NCBI GenBank assembly: GCA_002783405.1
Contig: PFGG01000050.1
Coordinates: 21,177 to 85,176 of the forward strand
From: a bacterium (Candidatus Blackallbacteria) CG13_big_fil_rev_8_21_14_2_50_49_14
GTDB lineage: Bacteria; Cyanobacteriota; Sericytochromatia; UBA7694
Direction: 5' to 3'
Length of the DNA stretch: 64,000 nucleotides
The notes below the pieces were generated by a model. That model worked only from the letters and a program-made list of their open reading frames with translations. It made no database searches and was not told the DNA's origin. Position 1 is the first letter of the stretch, and every line of letters starts with the position of its first letter. Shown here one piece after another: positions 8,688 through 16,811 of this stretch. The translations under genes were made by a program, and so were the position numbers.

Positions 8688-8960
8688 ATGCAACTGGCCC
8701 GAGTGATTGGAAATGTGGTCGCCAGCCGCAAAGAAGAAAGTCTGAAGGGTGTAAAGCTGATGATCGTTCAAAAAGTGAACGATCAGAATCAACCCCAGGG
8801 TTCACCTTTTATCGCGATTGATGCAACTCATCAGGCGGGAGAGGGAGATTTGGTCTTTCTTGAAAGTGGTCGTGAAGCGGCTCTGGGTCTTGAGGCCTGG
8901 TATAATCCTGCAGATCAGGCAATTCTTGGGATTGTGGATCAGGTACACACGGTAAACTAA
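8688..8960 (+). CDS. EutN/CcmL-family pentameric vertex protein, orphan
   Basis: 90 residues with the EutN/CcmL pattern from end to end: MQLARVIGNVVASRKEESL at the N-terminus, a central LMIVQKV, and GEGDLVFLESG leading to AILGIVDQVHTV. In other bacteria these pentamers cap the corners of carboxysomes and metabolosomes. AGGAG lies upstream of the ATG. No shell hexamer (BMC-H) gene or encapsulated enzyme is seen anywhere in the window, so the copy here is an orphan; it may join a shell encoded elsewhere or have been recruited to another role. Confidence 0.8.
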   Translation: MQLARVIGNVVASRKEESLKGVKLMIVQKVNDQNQPQGSPFIAIDATHQAGEGDLVFLESGREAALGLEAWYNPADQAILGIVDQVHTVN

Positions 8961-9072
8961 GACCTGTTAAGAGCTCTGCTACTTCTTTGAGCTCTTCCGG
9001 TAGATCCGTAAATGTCACGGAACCATCCGGATCTAAAAAGATTTCAATACTGTTTGTTTTGGATGCTTCCAT
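8809..9072 (-). CDS. Small acidic protein, hypothetical
   Basis: 87 codons. Residues ~8-37 (NSIEIFLDPDGSVTFTDLPE, then an acidic helix) look like a short beta-hairpin protein similar in style to its upstream neighbour. The rest lies antisense over the 3' part of the EutN gene and has a Pro-rich composition typical of a shadow frame, so the frame may be selected only in its first half. It overlaps the DUF2997-like gene by 29 bases, which suggests a two-gene transcript. No function recognised. Confidence 0.4.
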   Translation of the reverse strand: MEASKTNSIEIFLDPDGSVTFTDLPEELKEVAELLTGLSLPCVPDPQSQELPDLQDYTRPQDPEPLHDHFQERPNLPLPPDELHQSR

Positions 9073-9247
9073 CGTTTTGGACCTGCGCAGAATAATACTC
9101 GCTTTTAAAGCGGCGATCTTCTACAACGCCCAAGGCGTCTTCAAGAAAAGCTGAGAGTTCTGTGCAGACAGGGCCTTGCGCGCCCATGACTTCAATCTGA
9201 ACGTCTCCATTGGGGGCTATCTTGATTTGAAATTCAGCTTGACTCAT
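9044..9247 (-). CDS. DUF2997-like small protein
   Basis: 67 residues: QIKIAPNGDVQIEVMGAQG, PVCTELSAFLEDALG and VVEDRRFKSEYY fit the pattern I know for DUF2997, a short family reported mostly from Cyanobacteria and plastid-bearing lineages. A strong GAGGAG lies seven bases before the ATG. Function unknown; in other genomes the family is found with DUF1257 and AAA proteins, which are not seen here. Confidence 0.6.
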   Translation of the reverse strand: MSQAEFQIKIAPNGDVQIEVMGAQGPVCTELSAFLEDALGVVEDRRFKSEYYSAQVQNDGSIQNKQY

Positions 9248-9301
9248 GGCAAACTCCTCAGCGGGTACTGTGTTTACTTAAACATACCCACCCCTTTGAA
9301 T

Positions 9302-10900
9302 TCAAGCGTTCTCGAGCAATCCTGTTTCTTTCAGGGTGAGAAACCTACGCAGGGCCTCAGCAAAACTGCCAGAATTTTCGGCTTCAGCTTCGGCAAATAG
9401 ACGTAAGGATTGCTGTACTTCAGCTTCAAGCGCATCCTGAAGGGGTTTTTCCAGTTGGATGGCTTTTAATTCAGCTTGTAACTGGGTGGATTGTTTTAAA
9501 TTCCAATCCGGATAGCTCAAGTTTGAGGTCTGCAGGGTCTCTATCACCTGGGCTGAAGGGGTTAAGTTGGGGTCTTCAAATTTGGCGCGTTCGTTGGCCA
9601 ACAAAGGCCGATAATAGGGCTGAGAGCGCCCAGCATCCATCAGCTCGGCCAGGGGTTCCATTTTTTCGAGAATGCCCAAGCCCCAGTCTTTTAAGAGAAT
9701 GCTGCCTTCAGGTCGCAAAAGCTTCATGCCGGGCTGACGGCCTTGAATTGAAACCCAATGTTGGTTCTCATTGATCAGTTCCAATTCATCCATGCCGATG
9801 GGAGGATTGGGGTCGAGCAGGCAATAGAGCAGGAAAAGTCTGACAAAATGCAATTGGTCGGCAGTCACTCCAATATCTTCAAAGGGATTGATATCCAAGG
9901 CTCTCACTTCGACATAATCAATCCCCCGTGTGCGCAGGGCACTGAAGGGTCTTTCCCCACGGTGAGGGGGTTGTTTGGGGCGAATCAGGGCATAATGCTC
10001 GTTTTCAATCTGGAGAATATGATCATTGAGTTGCAGATACTCGCCGTTGACTTGAATTCCCAATTTTTCAAAACTTGCACAGGGGCTGCTGATCGCCTTG
10101 TAGAGACCTGCCAGATACTCGGTCAGGCTGTTGTAATTGATGGAATAGGTGCAGCGATTTGAATTGACATAGCCCAGGCGGCTCATGCGCAAAGAAGTTG
10201 CCATGGGGCCAATCAGCGTATCCTCATTTAATTTTTGCAGTTCAGGTATTTCACGCTGCACAAAACTGGGGTGCGTGACAGGCGCAGCCCCATAGAGATA
10301 GGTTAAAATCCAACACTGACGCAGATAATTGCGCATCAGAGCCAGATAATTTTCTGAAATAAAGGCATTCATACTCAAAGGGCTTTGGGTCTTGTGGTGC
10401 AGGTATTCCCAAAACTGGGGGTGAAAAGAATAATTAAAATGAATTCCAGAAATGATCTGCATCATTTTGCCATAGCGGTTGGCAAGGCCTCTGCGATAGA
10501 TTTCTTTGATTTTACCTGCATGGGAATGCCCAAACTGTGCAATTTGGATTTCAGCTTCTTGAATTTGAGGGGGCATGCTTTGAAACCAAATCATTTCAGC
10601 GGGGTTCATTTTCTTTGCACTGAAGCTGTGAAGATTGCGCTGGTGGCTCAGCAGAGCATCGATTTCAGCGAAGGGGGGGGTAATCAGCTCGATCTGGGCT
10701 TCGGCAAAGTCAGTGGTGATGCCGGGATGGGTTAAAGCAGACCCCAAGGCCTGGGGGTGTGGGGTTTGCGCAAGTTTACCGACTTGGGTGACGCGAAGTG
10801 CTTCCCGCTCCAGACCTGCCTGGTACATTTCAAGCAAAGCGCTTTGGGAATCTGCTGCAAAACTATGCAGCCATTGCGTATAGGAAAGCGAGTTATTCAT
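9302..10900 (-). CDS. gshA: Glutamate-cysteine ligase (type 1)
   Basis: 532 residues, the usual length for the proteobacterial-type enzyme. Landmarks are GLEREALRV near residue 30, the TDFAEAQIELITPPF motif at ~64-78, and SNRCTYSINYNSL / RGIDYVEVRALDINPF in the middle, which line the glutamate and ATP sites. It joins glutamate and cysteine with ATP as the first step of glutathione synthesis. No gshB is nearby. Glutathione would help buffer reactive nitrogen species made by the island downstream (inference). Confidence 0.93.
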   Translation of the reverse strand: MNNSLSYTQWLHSFAADSQSALLEMYQAGLEREALRVTQVGKLAQTPHPQALGSALTHPGITTDFAEAQIELITPPFAEIDALLSHQRNLHSFSAKKMNPAEMIWFQSMPPQIQEAEIQIAQFGHSHAGKIKEIYRRGLANRYGKMMQIISGIHFNYSFHPQFWEYLHHKTQSPLSMNAFISENYLALMRNYLRQCWILTYLYGAAPVTHPSFVQREIPELQKLNEDTLIGPMATSLRMSRLGYVNSNRCTYSINYNSLTEYLAGLYKAISSPCASFEKLGIQVNGEYLQLNDHILQIENEHYALIRPKQPPHRGERPFSALRTRGIDYVEVRALDINPFEDIGVTADQLHFVRLFLLYCLLDPNPPIGMDELELINENQHWVSIQGRQPGMKLLRPEGSILLKDWGLGILEKMEPLAELMDAGRSQPYYRPLLANERAKFEDPNLTPSAQVIETLQTSNLSYPDWNLKQSTQLQAELKAIQLEKPLQDALEAEVQQSLRLFAEAEAENSGSFAEALRRFLTLKETGLLENA

Positions 10901-10948
10901 GTAAGCCCCTTTGATTCAGGATCGGTATGCGTATTTTAGCTGGTATTG

Positions 10949-11024
10949 TTCCCACTTGGGAATTGTGTCCTGAGGTCTGTTCTGTGGTAAAATTTTTGTG
11001 TCATGTAACTGGTATATGACCAGT
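10949..11024. promoter_or_regulatory. Two short palindromes upstream of the FHA gene
   Basis: TTCCCA-CT-TGGGAA (10949-10962) and ACTGGT-ATATG-ACCAGT (11008-11024) are exact inverted repeats in the 167-base gap between divergent gshA and the FHA gene. They look like operators, but I cannot assign a protein. Confidence 0.3.
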
Positions 11025-11067
11025 ACATTCGTGGTTCTGGGAATTCCTCCCATCAGAATATGTAAAG

Positions 11068-11445
11068 TTGGAACGGGATCAAACCTTGACAGACACAACA
11101 AAACAACCTAAAGCAAAGCTCACCATTACCCGGGGAGGTACTCAGGGTAAGGAATTTCAACTTGAAGGAGAACTGACTGCGATCGGGCGTTGGGATCCTG
11201 ATGGCGGTGCTTTTCCTGAAATTGATTTGACCAACGATGATATTGAGGCCAAAATTTCGCGCAAACATGCCCGAATTGTGTTTCAAGAGGGCAAGTATCA
11301 CCTTGAAGACATGGGCAGTTTAAATGGAACGTATATTAACCGGGGACCACGGCTGATTCCGGGTGAACCTCAGGAAATCAAGCACAACGATGAATTGATT
11401 ATGGGCAAGACTTTTTTCCGTTTTGAAATTGCAGGTCAGGAATAA
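11068..11445 (+). CDS. FHA-domain phosphothreonine-binding protein
   Basis: 125 residues, almost entirely one FHA domain: LTAIGRWDPDGG, then KISRKHARIVFQEGKYHLED and GSLNGTYINRG, with the conserved Gly-Arg, Ser-x-x-His and Asn-Gly residues of the phosphothreonine pocket. Cytoplasmic adaptor, probably reading Ser/Thr kinase output. Start uncertain: TTG at 11068 (used) or a second TTG at 11086. It lies about 100 bases before the HD-GYP gene; the two could work in one signalling path, but there is no direct evidence. Confidence 0.85.
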   Translation: MERDQTLTDTTKQPKAKLTITRGGTQGKEFQLEGELTAIGRWDPDGGAFPEIDLTNDDIEAKISRKHARIVFQEGKYHLEDMGSLNGTYINRGPRLIPGEPQEIKHNDELIMGKTFFRFEIAGQE

Positions 11446-11549
11446 TCAAGATTTTGTGTGTGCAGTGATTCAGAGCTAATCTGTGTTTTTCCTGCGTTAT
11501 CCTGTGATACAATCAAGATTAATTATGACAAGAGGATACTGCTTGCGGA

Positions 11550-12836
11550 ATGGCGCGTAACAACGCTCTGATTTCTCAATTTATTCGCGGCGAAGAGCGT
11601 CGACAGTTCAAGGATATTATCAAAGCGCTGGCGCTGGTGATTGACCTTGCTGAAGGGTACGATGCCCAGCATGGTTATAATGTGGCCCTCAGTGCCGTTC
11701 AGTTGGGTAAATACATTGGCTTGGGCCCAGACAAACTGCGTACTATTTTTTACGCAGGCCTTTTGCATGATGTGGGTGAAGTGGGTTTTCCCAAAGAGAC
11801 CGACGCGTTTGATTTCTTTGAGTGGCAAACCCAACCCTATATCCGCCCCCATCCCCTGATTGGTGAGGCGATTGTCTCTCAGTTGCCGACACTCAAAAAA
11901 GCAGGTGAGATCATTCGCTCGCACCATGAAGCCTGGGATGGCAGCGGTTATCCCGATGGGCTCAAAGGCGATAATATCCCGATTGAATCTCAAATCATCG
12001 GGCTTTGCGATACCTTTGACGTTGCAGGCTCTGTTTACCATGACAAAGACACCCTGCGTTCCCGGCTTGCTCCCGTTTTGCGTTCGCATTTTTCACCTGA
12101 TCTGATTCAAGAGTTTAAACGCATGTTGGCAGAAGCTGAACTTTGGGGAGCAAGAAATTTCAATCAGGCGGCTTGGCAGGAATTGGGCATTGACGCTGTA
12201 GATTTGGCTGTCTTACTTGAAGTTGAAGTTGATTATTTTAAAGTCACCCTGAAAACCTTTGCCAATGTGATTGACGCCAAACACCAATACACCAAGGGCC
12301 ATTCTTTACGGGTCGGTGCGCTTTCACGTCGCATTGCCACCGAGATGGGCTTTAGTGAGGAGGAATCGGCCACAATAGAACGTGCGGGTTTTCTGCATGA
12401 TGCCGGCAAGGTGGGTATCTCCAGATGTATTCTCGACAAACCTGGGCCACTCTCAGATGTTGAATATGGGCGCATCAAAGCGCATCCTGGCATGTCTGCT
12501 GCTTTGCTGAATACGATTCAATGTTTAAGTGACCATGCTCCTTTGGTACGGCATCATCACGAACGCTTTGATGGTTTTGGGTATCCAGACCGTCTCAAAT
12601 CTGAAGAAATTCCGATTGGCAGCCGTATTCTGGCAGTAGCCGATACCTATGATGCAATGACCTCTGATCGGGCCTACCGCAAAGGGCTTCCCGATCGCAT
12701 TGCCCGTGAGGAAATCATCAAGTACAGCGGTAAAATGTACGACCCCGATGTGGTCGAAGCATTTTTGCGTTTGAACAGTGAAGAGATCATGCTTTTATTT
12801 GAAGAGGCAGAAAAAAGCTCCTCGCTGATTTACTGA
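11550..12836 (+). CDS. Tandem HD-GYP protein (c-di-GMP phosphodiesterase type)
   Basis: 428 residues with two HD-GYP modules. Module 1: LLHDVGEVG (H73, D74), HHEAWDGSGYP (GYP 133-135), but the late motif reads LCDTFDVAGSVYHDK. Module 2: FLHDAGKVG (H283, D284), HHHERFDGFGYP (GYP 344-346), and the canonical VADTYDAMTSDRAYRKG. Module 2 looks fully active, module 1 degenerate in its last metal/substrate motif. No sensor domain precedes them. HD-GYP enzymes hydrolyse cyclic di-GMP or related dinucleotides. Four bases separate it from the methyltransferase gene. Confidence 0.9.
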   Translation: MARNNALISQFIRGEERRQFKDIIKALALVIDLAEGYDAQHGYNVALSAVQLGKYIGLGPDKLRTIFYAGLLHDVGEVGFPKETDAFDFFEWQTQPYIRPHPLIGEAIVSQLPTLKKAGEIIRSHHEAWDGSGYPDGLKGDNIPIESQIIGLCDTFDVAGSVYHDKDTLRSRLAPVLRSHFSPDLIQEFKRMLAEAELWGARNFNQAAWQELGIDAVDLAVLLEVEVDYFKVTLKTFANVIDAKHQYTKGHSLRVGALSRRIATEMGFSEEESATIERAGFLHDAGKVGISRCILDKPGPLSDVEYGRIKAHPGMSAALLNTIQCLSDHAPLVRHHHERFDGFGYPDRLKSEEIPIGSRILAVADTYDAMTSDRAYRKGLPDRIAREEIIKYSGKMYDPDVVEAFLRLNSEEIMLLFEEAEKSSSLIY

Positions 12837-12840
12837 GTAA

Positions 12841-13554
12841 ATGAATTCTACTGGCTACCACCCGCATTTGTTTTTGCCAGTTAACCATGCCTGGCTTTCA
12901 CGTTTTAACGCCATTTATCCTGAAGCTTTTCAGAAGTGTTTTGAATATCTTCAGCTCAGTCAAATCAAAGGGCCAGTGCTTGAGTTTGGTACCTTTTTTG
13001 GCTATTCGGCCAGCGTCATTGCCTATTTACTCAAACATTTTCAGCTTGACTGGCCGCTCTATCTTTACGATTCATTTCAGGGCTTGCCTGAGCCTGAGCA
13101 CAGTGTCGATCAAGCCAGCTATGAAGTCAAAGCCCACCAGGTCTGGCTCAAAGGCGCCATGAATGTGCCTGAAGAAATTCCCGACCAAATCCACAAAGGG
13201 CTTTCGGTGCTTTTGCCCTTAGAACAGATCCACGTGATTCCTGGTTTCTTCTCAGAAACCTTGCCTGCTTCCCTGCCAAAGGAGCCGGCAGCTTTGGTGC
13301 ATTTGGATTGTGATTTGTATGCTTCCAGCCTGAGCGTTCTCAAGGCCCTGCTGGAAAGAGAGCTGTTTCAGGATGGCTGTCTGCTTTTGATGGATGATTA
13401 CAGTTGCAATAAAGCCAATCCCAAAATGGGCCAGCGTCGCGCCTTGCGCGAAGCCTTCGCGGAGCAGGAACGCTGGAGTATATCAGAGTTTATGGGCTAT
13501 GGCTGGGGCAGCAAGGCCTTTTTTGTGCACGACACTGCGGTAGAACCCGTTTAA
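12841..13554 (+). CDS. TylF/MycF-type SAM-dependent O-methyltransferase
   Basis: 237 residues. The glycine motif VLEFGTFFGYSASVI (~45-60) binds SAM; ALVHLDCDLYASSL and LLLMDDYSCN match the acidic metal-binding motifs of macrocin O-methyltransferase (TylF) relatives, which methylate sugar hydroxyls. Follows the HD-GYP gene by four bases and meets the esterase gene tail to tail with a 4-base overlap. A role in methylating surface glycans is plausible given the GT41 genes in the window, but this is inference. Confidence 0.8.
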   Translation: MNSTGYHPHLFLPVNHAWLSRFNAIYPEAFQKCFEYLQLSQIKGPVLEFGTFFGYSASVIAYLLKHFQLDWPLYLYDSFQGLPEPEHSVDQASYEVKAHQVWLKGAMNVPEEIPDQIHKGLSVLLPLEQIHVIPGFFSETLPASLPKEPAALVHLDCDLYASSLSVLKALLERELFQDGCLLLMDDYSCNKANPKMGQRRALREAFAEQERWSISEFMGYGWGSKAFFVHDTAVEPV

Positions 13555-14291
13555 ATTTTCAGGTGCATCAGAAAATACGCCATTTTTTTACGCCACCAGG
13601 GCCAGTCATGGTTGACATCATGGCCCCAGATATCGATCCAACAGGGGATTTGCTTTTGATCGAGAATGGTTTTCAGCGCACGCGTATCCGCTAACATGGG
13701 GTCTTCCCAGGCCCCTTGGCCAACCGAAACGATGATCTGGCTTTCGCGCAGGTATTTGAGGGTTTGGGGGTCGTTCAAGTGGGGCAAGAAGGCCAGGGGG
13801 GTATGAAAATAGACCTGTGAATCCATATAGTTCCCAATAAACAGATTCAGACGATAGACACCGCTGATGGCAAGCAGGGCATCAAATTTATCGGGGTGGC
13901 GAAAAAAGAAATTGGCGGCATGGTAAGCGCCCATGGAGCAGCCTGTGGTCAGAATGCGCTGGGAGTGAAGGGGGTTGTTTTCGCGGATAAAGGGGAGAAC
14001 CTCTTGCAGAATATAGCGTTCATATTGCTCATAGCGTGCGACACGGGCTGGCACAGATAAATGGGGGTGCGTCCACGACTGGGCATCAATGCCGTCGACT
14101 GTATAGATTTGAATCCGACCCGCTTCAATATCTTCGGCACAGACTTCGACCATGCCAAAATCTTCAAATTCAAAAAAGCGCCCCTCTTGGGTTGGAAAGA
14201 CGAGCATGGGTTTGCCCGCGCTGCCATACACTTTGAGTGCCATGGTCTGTTCGAGTTGGGGGCTCCACCAGCTATGATAGCCAATATGCAT
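13551..14291 (-). CDS. Alpha/beta-hydrolase fold esterase
   Basis: 246 residues. Nucleophile elbow GCSMG (Ser119), a later acidic loop (QGAWEDPMLAD) and a His in GHDVNHDWPWW complete the triad; the context MGAYHAANFFFRHPDKFDALLAISG is typical of the putative-esterase (PF00756-like) family. No signal peptide, so probably cytoplasmic. Substrate unknown. Lies convergent to the methyltransferase gene; 25 bases separate its start from the end of the barrel gene behind it on the same strand. Confidence 0.8.
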   Translation of the reverse strand: MHIGYHSWWSPQLEQTMALKVYGSAGKPMLVFPTQEGRFFEFEDFGMVEVCAEDIEAGRIQIYTVDGIDAQSWTHPHLSVPARVARYEQYERYILQEVLPFIRENNPLHSQRILTTGCSMGAYHAANFFFRHPDKFDALLAISGVYRLNLFIGNYMDSQVYFHTPLAFLPHLNDPQTLKYLRESQIIVSVGQGAWEDPMLADTRALKTILDQKQIPCWIDIWGHDVNHDWPWWRKKMAYFLMHLKI

Positions 14292-14316
14292 CTGAAAAAT
14301 TCTCTCCTTGAAATTT

Positions 14317-14877
14317 TTAGAAAAGCAGGCCTGCTTGCATGCCCAGGCTGAAACTGCCAGCTGGCCAGATCAGGTTTTTTGTCGAGGTTTCCTGGGCCTG
14401 AAACGGATTCAGCAAATAATAGCGCAGATCAAAACTCAGGTGAAGACTGTTATTCCAGCTGTATTCAAGTCCCAAACCAGCATGGCTGGTTAAGCTGAGC
14501 GGTGTTAAGGCTGGATCTGCGCTGAAAACTGGGTCAAGGCCTAAAAACACGTAGGGTCGTAGAGGAAGGGGGTAAGGGGTATTGATCATAAAGGCCAGAC
14601 TGCTACTGGCTTTAAACAGGGGATAGCCCGTCAAAGCGGCAGAGAGGCCATAGAGCACACGCCAATTGGGAGAGAGATCGCTAAAGCCTGAAATGCCTGC
14701 AAACTCAGTGGTTTCTCGCCCAAAACCGGCGATCAGTTTGCCCGTCTCATCGTATTTTTCGACCTGCTTGTTCAGTGGGGCCAAAAGGGTTTCCTGACTG
14801 AAGGAAAAACTATGACCTGCCCTTGCCGGGGCAGAAAACAGACTGAGAAAAAGCAGGGTCAGCAGTAAACGTTTCAC
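14317..14877 (-). CDS. Small outer-membrane beta-barrel protein
   Basis: 186 residues from the GTG at 14877, which overlaps the TGA of the upstream phosphatase gene (GTGA). This start gives a clean signal peptide, KRLLLTLLFLSLFSAPARA, cut before GHSFSF. The mature part alternates polar and hydrophobic residues (LYGLSAALTGYPLFKASSSL, LGLEYSWNNSLHLSFDLRYY) and ends in FSLGMQAGLLF, i.e. with the C-terminal Phe of outer-membrane barrels. An in-frame extension further upstream lies inside the phosphatase gene and is rejected. Function unknown. Confidence 0.75.
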   Translation of the reverse strand: MKRLLLTLLFLSLFSAPARAGHSFSFSQETLLAPLNKQVEKYDETGKLIAGFGRETTEFAGISGFSDLSPNWRVLYGLSAALTGYPLFKASSSLAFMINTPYPLPLRPYVFLGLDPVFSADPALTPLSLTSHAGLGLEYSWNNSLHLSFDLRYYLLNPFQAQETSTKNLIWPAGSFSLGMQAGLLF

Positions 14878-15527
14878 TTGGGTAAATAGTCCGGTTGAAA
14901 GTCGCAGGGGTCGAGGTGTTGGGTGCGGTTGACGAAACGGATATAGCGGCGATCGCCTTCCAGGCCAATCAGGCTGAGCGAGGTATTGTCGATGCAAATA
15001 AACAGATTTTCTGAGGGGGGAACGGCTGCCACAACGCCCAAGAGTGCGCGGATAAAACCGCCATGGGTGACCACCAGGCCTTGAGCTTTGGCTGGCTTTT
15101 GCGCAGACAGTGCCTTTAAAAAGTCGCGGGCCCTTTGCCACAAGACTTCACGCGATTCTCCTTCAGGCACCACGCCCCAGTCACGGGCCTGTTTAAAGCG
15201 AGAACAGTCTTCAGGGTAGCGTTCAAGGGCTTCAGGCCAGGTCAGACCTGAAAAGATACCTGAGCTGACTTCAACCAATTGGGCATCGGCTTCAGGCGTT
15301 GGTATTTGCAGGGTTTCGGCAATGACCTCTGCGGTTTCCCAGGCACGTTTGAGTGGGCTGGCCAGAAAAAAATCAGGGGGGGCTTCGCGGTAATGCTCTT
15401 TAAGATGACGTGCCAAACAGGCAGACTGCTGTAAACCCTGGGGGGAGAGCGGGAAATCTACACGACCCTGCATTACCCCACGGACATTGCCCTCTGATTC
15501 GGCGTGTCTGACCAGCAATAATTCCAT
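14874..15527 (-). CDS. Histidine phosphatase (phosphoglycerate-mutase-like)
   Basis: 217 residues from ATG 15527. LLVRHAESEGN (catalytic His8) and the second histidine in LVVTHGGFIRALL mark the family; SPLKRAWETAEVIA is the usual substrate-pocket stretch. Family members include cofactor-dependent phosphoglycerate mutases, CobC and broad phosphatases, and the exact substrate is open. A longer frame upstream to 15560 would run into the ycf23 terminator, which favours the internal ATG. Confidence 0.87.
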   Translation of the reverse strand: MELLLVRHAESEGNVRGVMQGRVDFPLSPQGLQQSACLARHLKEHYREAPPDFFLASPLKRAWETAEVIAETLQIPTPEADAQLVEVSSGIFSGLTWPEALERYPEDCSRFKQARDWGVVPEGESREVLWQRARDFLKALSAQKPAKAQGLVVTHGGFIRALLGVVAAVPPSENLFICIDNTSLSLIGLEGDRRYIRFVNRTQHLDPCDFQPDYLPK

Positions 15528-15542
15528 TGTTTGAAGCGCTTT

Positions 15543-15571
15543 AAAACCCGGCAGAAACAATCTGCCGGGTT
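15543..15571 (-). terminator. Intrinsic terminator after ycf23
   Basis: AACCCGGCAGA (15545-15555) and TCTGCCGGGTT (15561-15571) form a perfect 11-bp stem with a 5-base loop; on the minus strand it is followed by TTTT. It sits 11 bases after the Ycf23 stop codon. Confidence 0.8.
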
Positions 15572-15581
15572 GTTTGCTTAC

Positions 15582-16265
15582 TTAGCGCAGGATGTTGGCA
15601 TGCATTTGGCTGGAAATTTCAGCCAAAACAGCCTTCATACCATCAAGGTCGGCACCGGCACGAATGGCGGCACCAATGCCAATGCCCTCAGCGCCGGTTG
15701 CAACGGCGGCTTGAACATTGCCTGCATGCAGTTTGCCACTGACCATGACAGGGATATTGACAGCAGCACGAATCGGTGCCACATGGCTGATATCACCGGT
15801 GATATTTTCGATTTGCAGCAGATCTGCACCTGCCGCTTCGAGCTGACGGGCCAATTCAATCTGCTCTTCTAAACCGAGAACGCCAGGAACGGTGACGCAG
15901 ACGGGGACACGGCCCTGAATCCGGGCGGTCAGGTCATGGGTCCATTCCATCACCATTTCGGGAGAGATCAGCGCGCCTCTTTCATAAATCGGCGCAAAAT
16001 TGCCCAGCTCAACAAAATCTGTGCCCCATTCCAGAGACGCTTCAAGTTCAGCCGGAGAAAGCGAAGAAACAAACACAGTCAGGTCAGTATGGGCTTTGAC
16101 CCAGGCAATGCTTTCAGGGTGAACAGAGAGGTCAATGGAGCTTGCTTGGCCTTGTGCGGCCTGCGCCACAGTCTGGATTTCGGCGGCATTGAAATTTTCA
16201 ATCCCGGCAATTACTTTCAGAAAAGGTTTTTCAGCAAGCAAACGGGCAAGAATGGGATGTGTCAC
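15582..16265 (-). CDS. ycf23: Ycf23/DUF561 family TIM-barrel-like protein
   Basis: 227 residues. KPFLKVIAGIENFNAAEI at the start, then SSIDLSVHP, FVSSLSPAELEASLEWGTDF, ELGNFAPIYERG, PVCVTVPGVLGLEEQIELA and GADLLQIENITG follow the pattern of Ycf23, a family conserved in Cyanobacteria and algal plastids. The repeated beta-alpha rhythm and the late MVSGKLHAGNVQAAVATGAEGIG resemble a ThiG/TIM-barrel phosphate-binding end. Function is not established in the family. Presence in a non-photosynthetic gene set is notable. Bases 16266-16347 upstream hold no gene I can see. Confidence 0.85.
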   Translation of the reverse strand: MTHPILARLLAEKPFLKVIAGIENFNAAEIQTVAQAAQGQASSIDLSVHPESIAWVKAHTDLTVFVSSLSPAELEASLEWGTDFVELGNFAPIYERGALISPEMVMEWTHDLTARIQGRVPVCVTVPGVLGLEEQIELARQLEAAGADLLQIENITGDISHVAPIRAAVNIPVMVSGKLHAGNVQAAVATGAEGIGIGAAIRAGADLDGMKAVLAEISSQMHANILR

Positions 16266-16347
16266 GCGGATTCTCCTATCGCATATTGTGGTAAGTCCCA
16301 GAGGACATCAACCAACAGGATAGCACAGATTGGGCCGAAATTGAACG

Positions 16348-16809
16348 TCAGCCGCAACAGTTCTCCAACCACATTGAGCCATCCTGCCAGTATTCTTTTT
16401 TCCAGATCGGCACGCTTGCTTTCAAGGTATCAATGATAAAATGCATGGCTTCAATGCTTTCTTGGCGGTGAACCGATGAAACAGCGATGGCAACAGCTGC
16501 TTCGCCAATCTCAATTCTGCCCACGCGGTGAATCACCCCGATACGCTTAAGCGACCAGCGTTCACGCGCTGTTTGAAGAATGCTTTGAATCTCCAGCAGG
16601 GCCATTTCGGGATAACACTCATATTCAAGATAGAGCACCCCCTTGCCCTGGTTGTGATTGCGAACGCTTCCCAAAAATAAAGAGCTGGCACCGGCCTCGG
16701 GGTCGGCTACACTTGCCAGCAGTGCAGAGATATCAATCGCAGAAGCGATGATTTCAATTTCATCACGCTCTGTTTTCAAGGTTTGTTTCACAAACTCAGA
16801 AGCTTGCAT
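16348..16809 (-). CDS. moaE: Molybdopterin synthase catalytic subunit
   Basis: 153 residues. FLGSVRNHNQGKGVLYLEYE, the HRVGRIEIGEAAVAIAVSS block and IDTLKASVPIWKKE (with the conserved Lys pair) are diagnostic for MoaE, which transfers sulfur from MoaD thiocarboxylate to precursor Z (cPMP). Ends in CCG. Last gene of a moeB-moaD-moaE operon on the minus strand; two bases separate it from moaD. Confidence 0.93.
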   Translation of the reverse strand: MQASEFVKQTLKTERDEIEIIASAIDISALLASVADPEAGASSLFLGSVRNHNQGKGVLYLEYECYPEMALLEIQSILQTARERWSLKRIGVIHRVGRIEIGEAAVAIAVSSVHRQESIEAMHFIIDTLKASVPIWKKEYWQDGSMWLENCCG

Positions 16810-16811
16810 GC

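Noticed and set aside
14878..15141. In-frame extension of the small barrel protein
   Set aside because: It lies within the histidine phosphatase gene and would bury the clear signal peptide that begins at the GTG 14877.
15528..15560. Start of the histidine phosphatase at 15560
   Set aside because: This part coincides with the ycf23 terminator hairpin, and the family begins at the LLVRHAE motif right after the ATG at 15527.
15582..16265. ThiG (thiazole synthase) as identity of the Ycf23 gene
   Set aside because: The phosphate-binding end is ThiG-like, but the other blocks follow Ycf23 and no thiamine genes are nearby.
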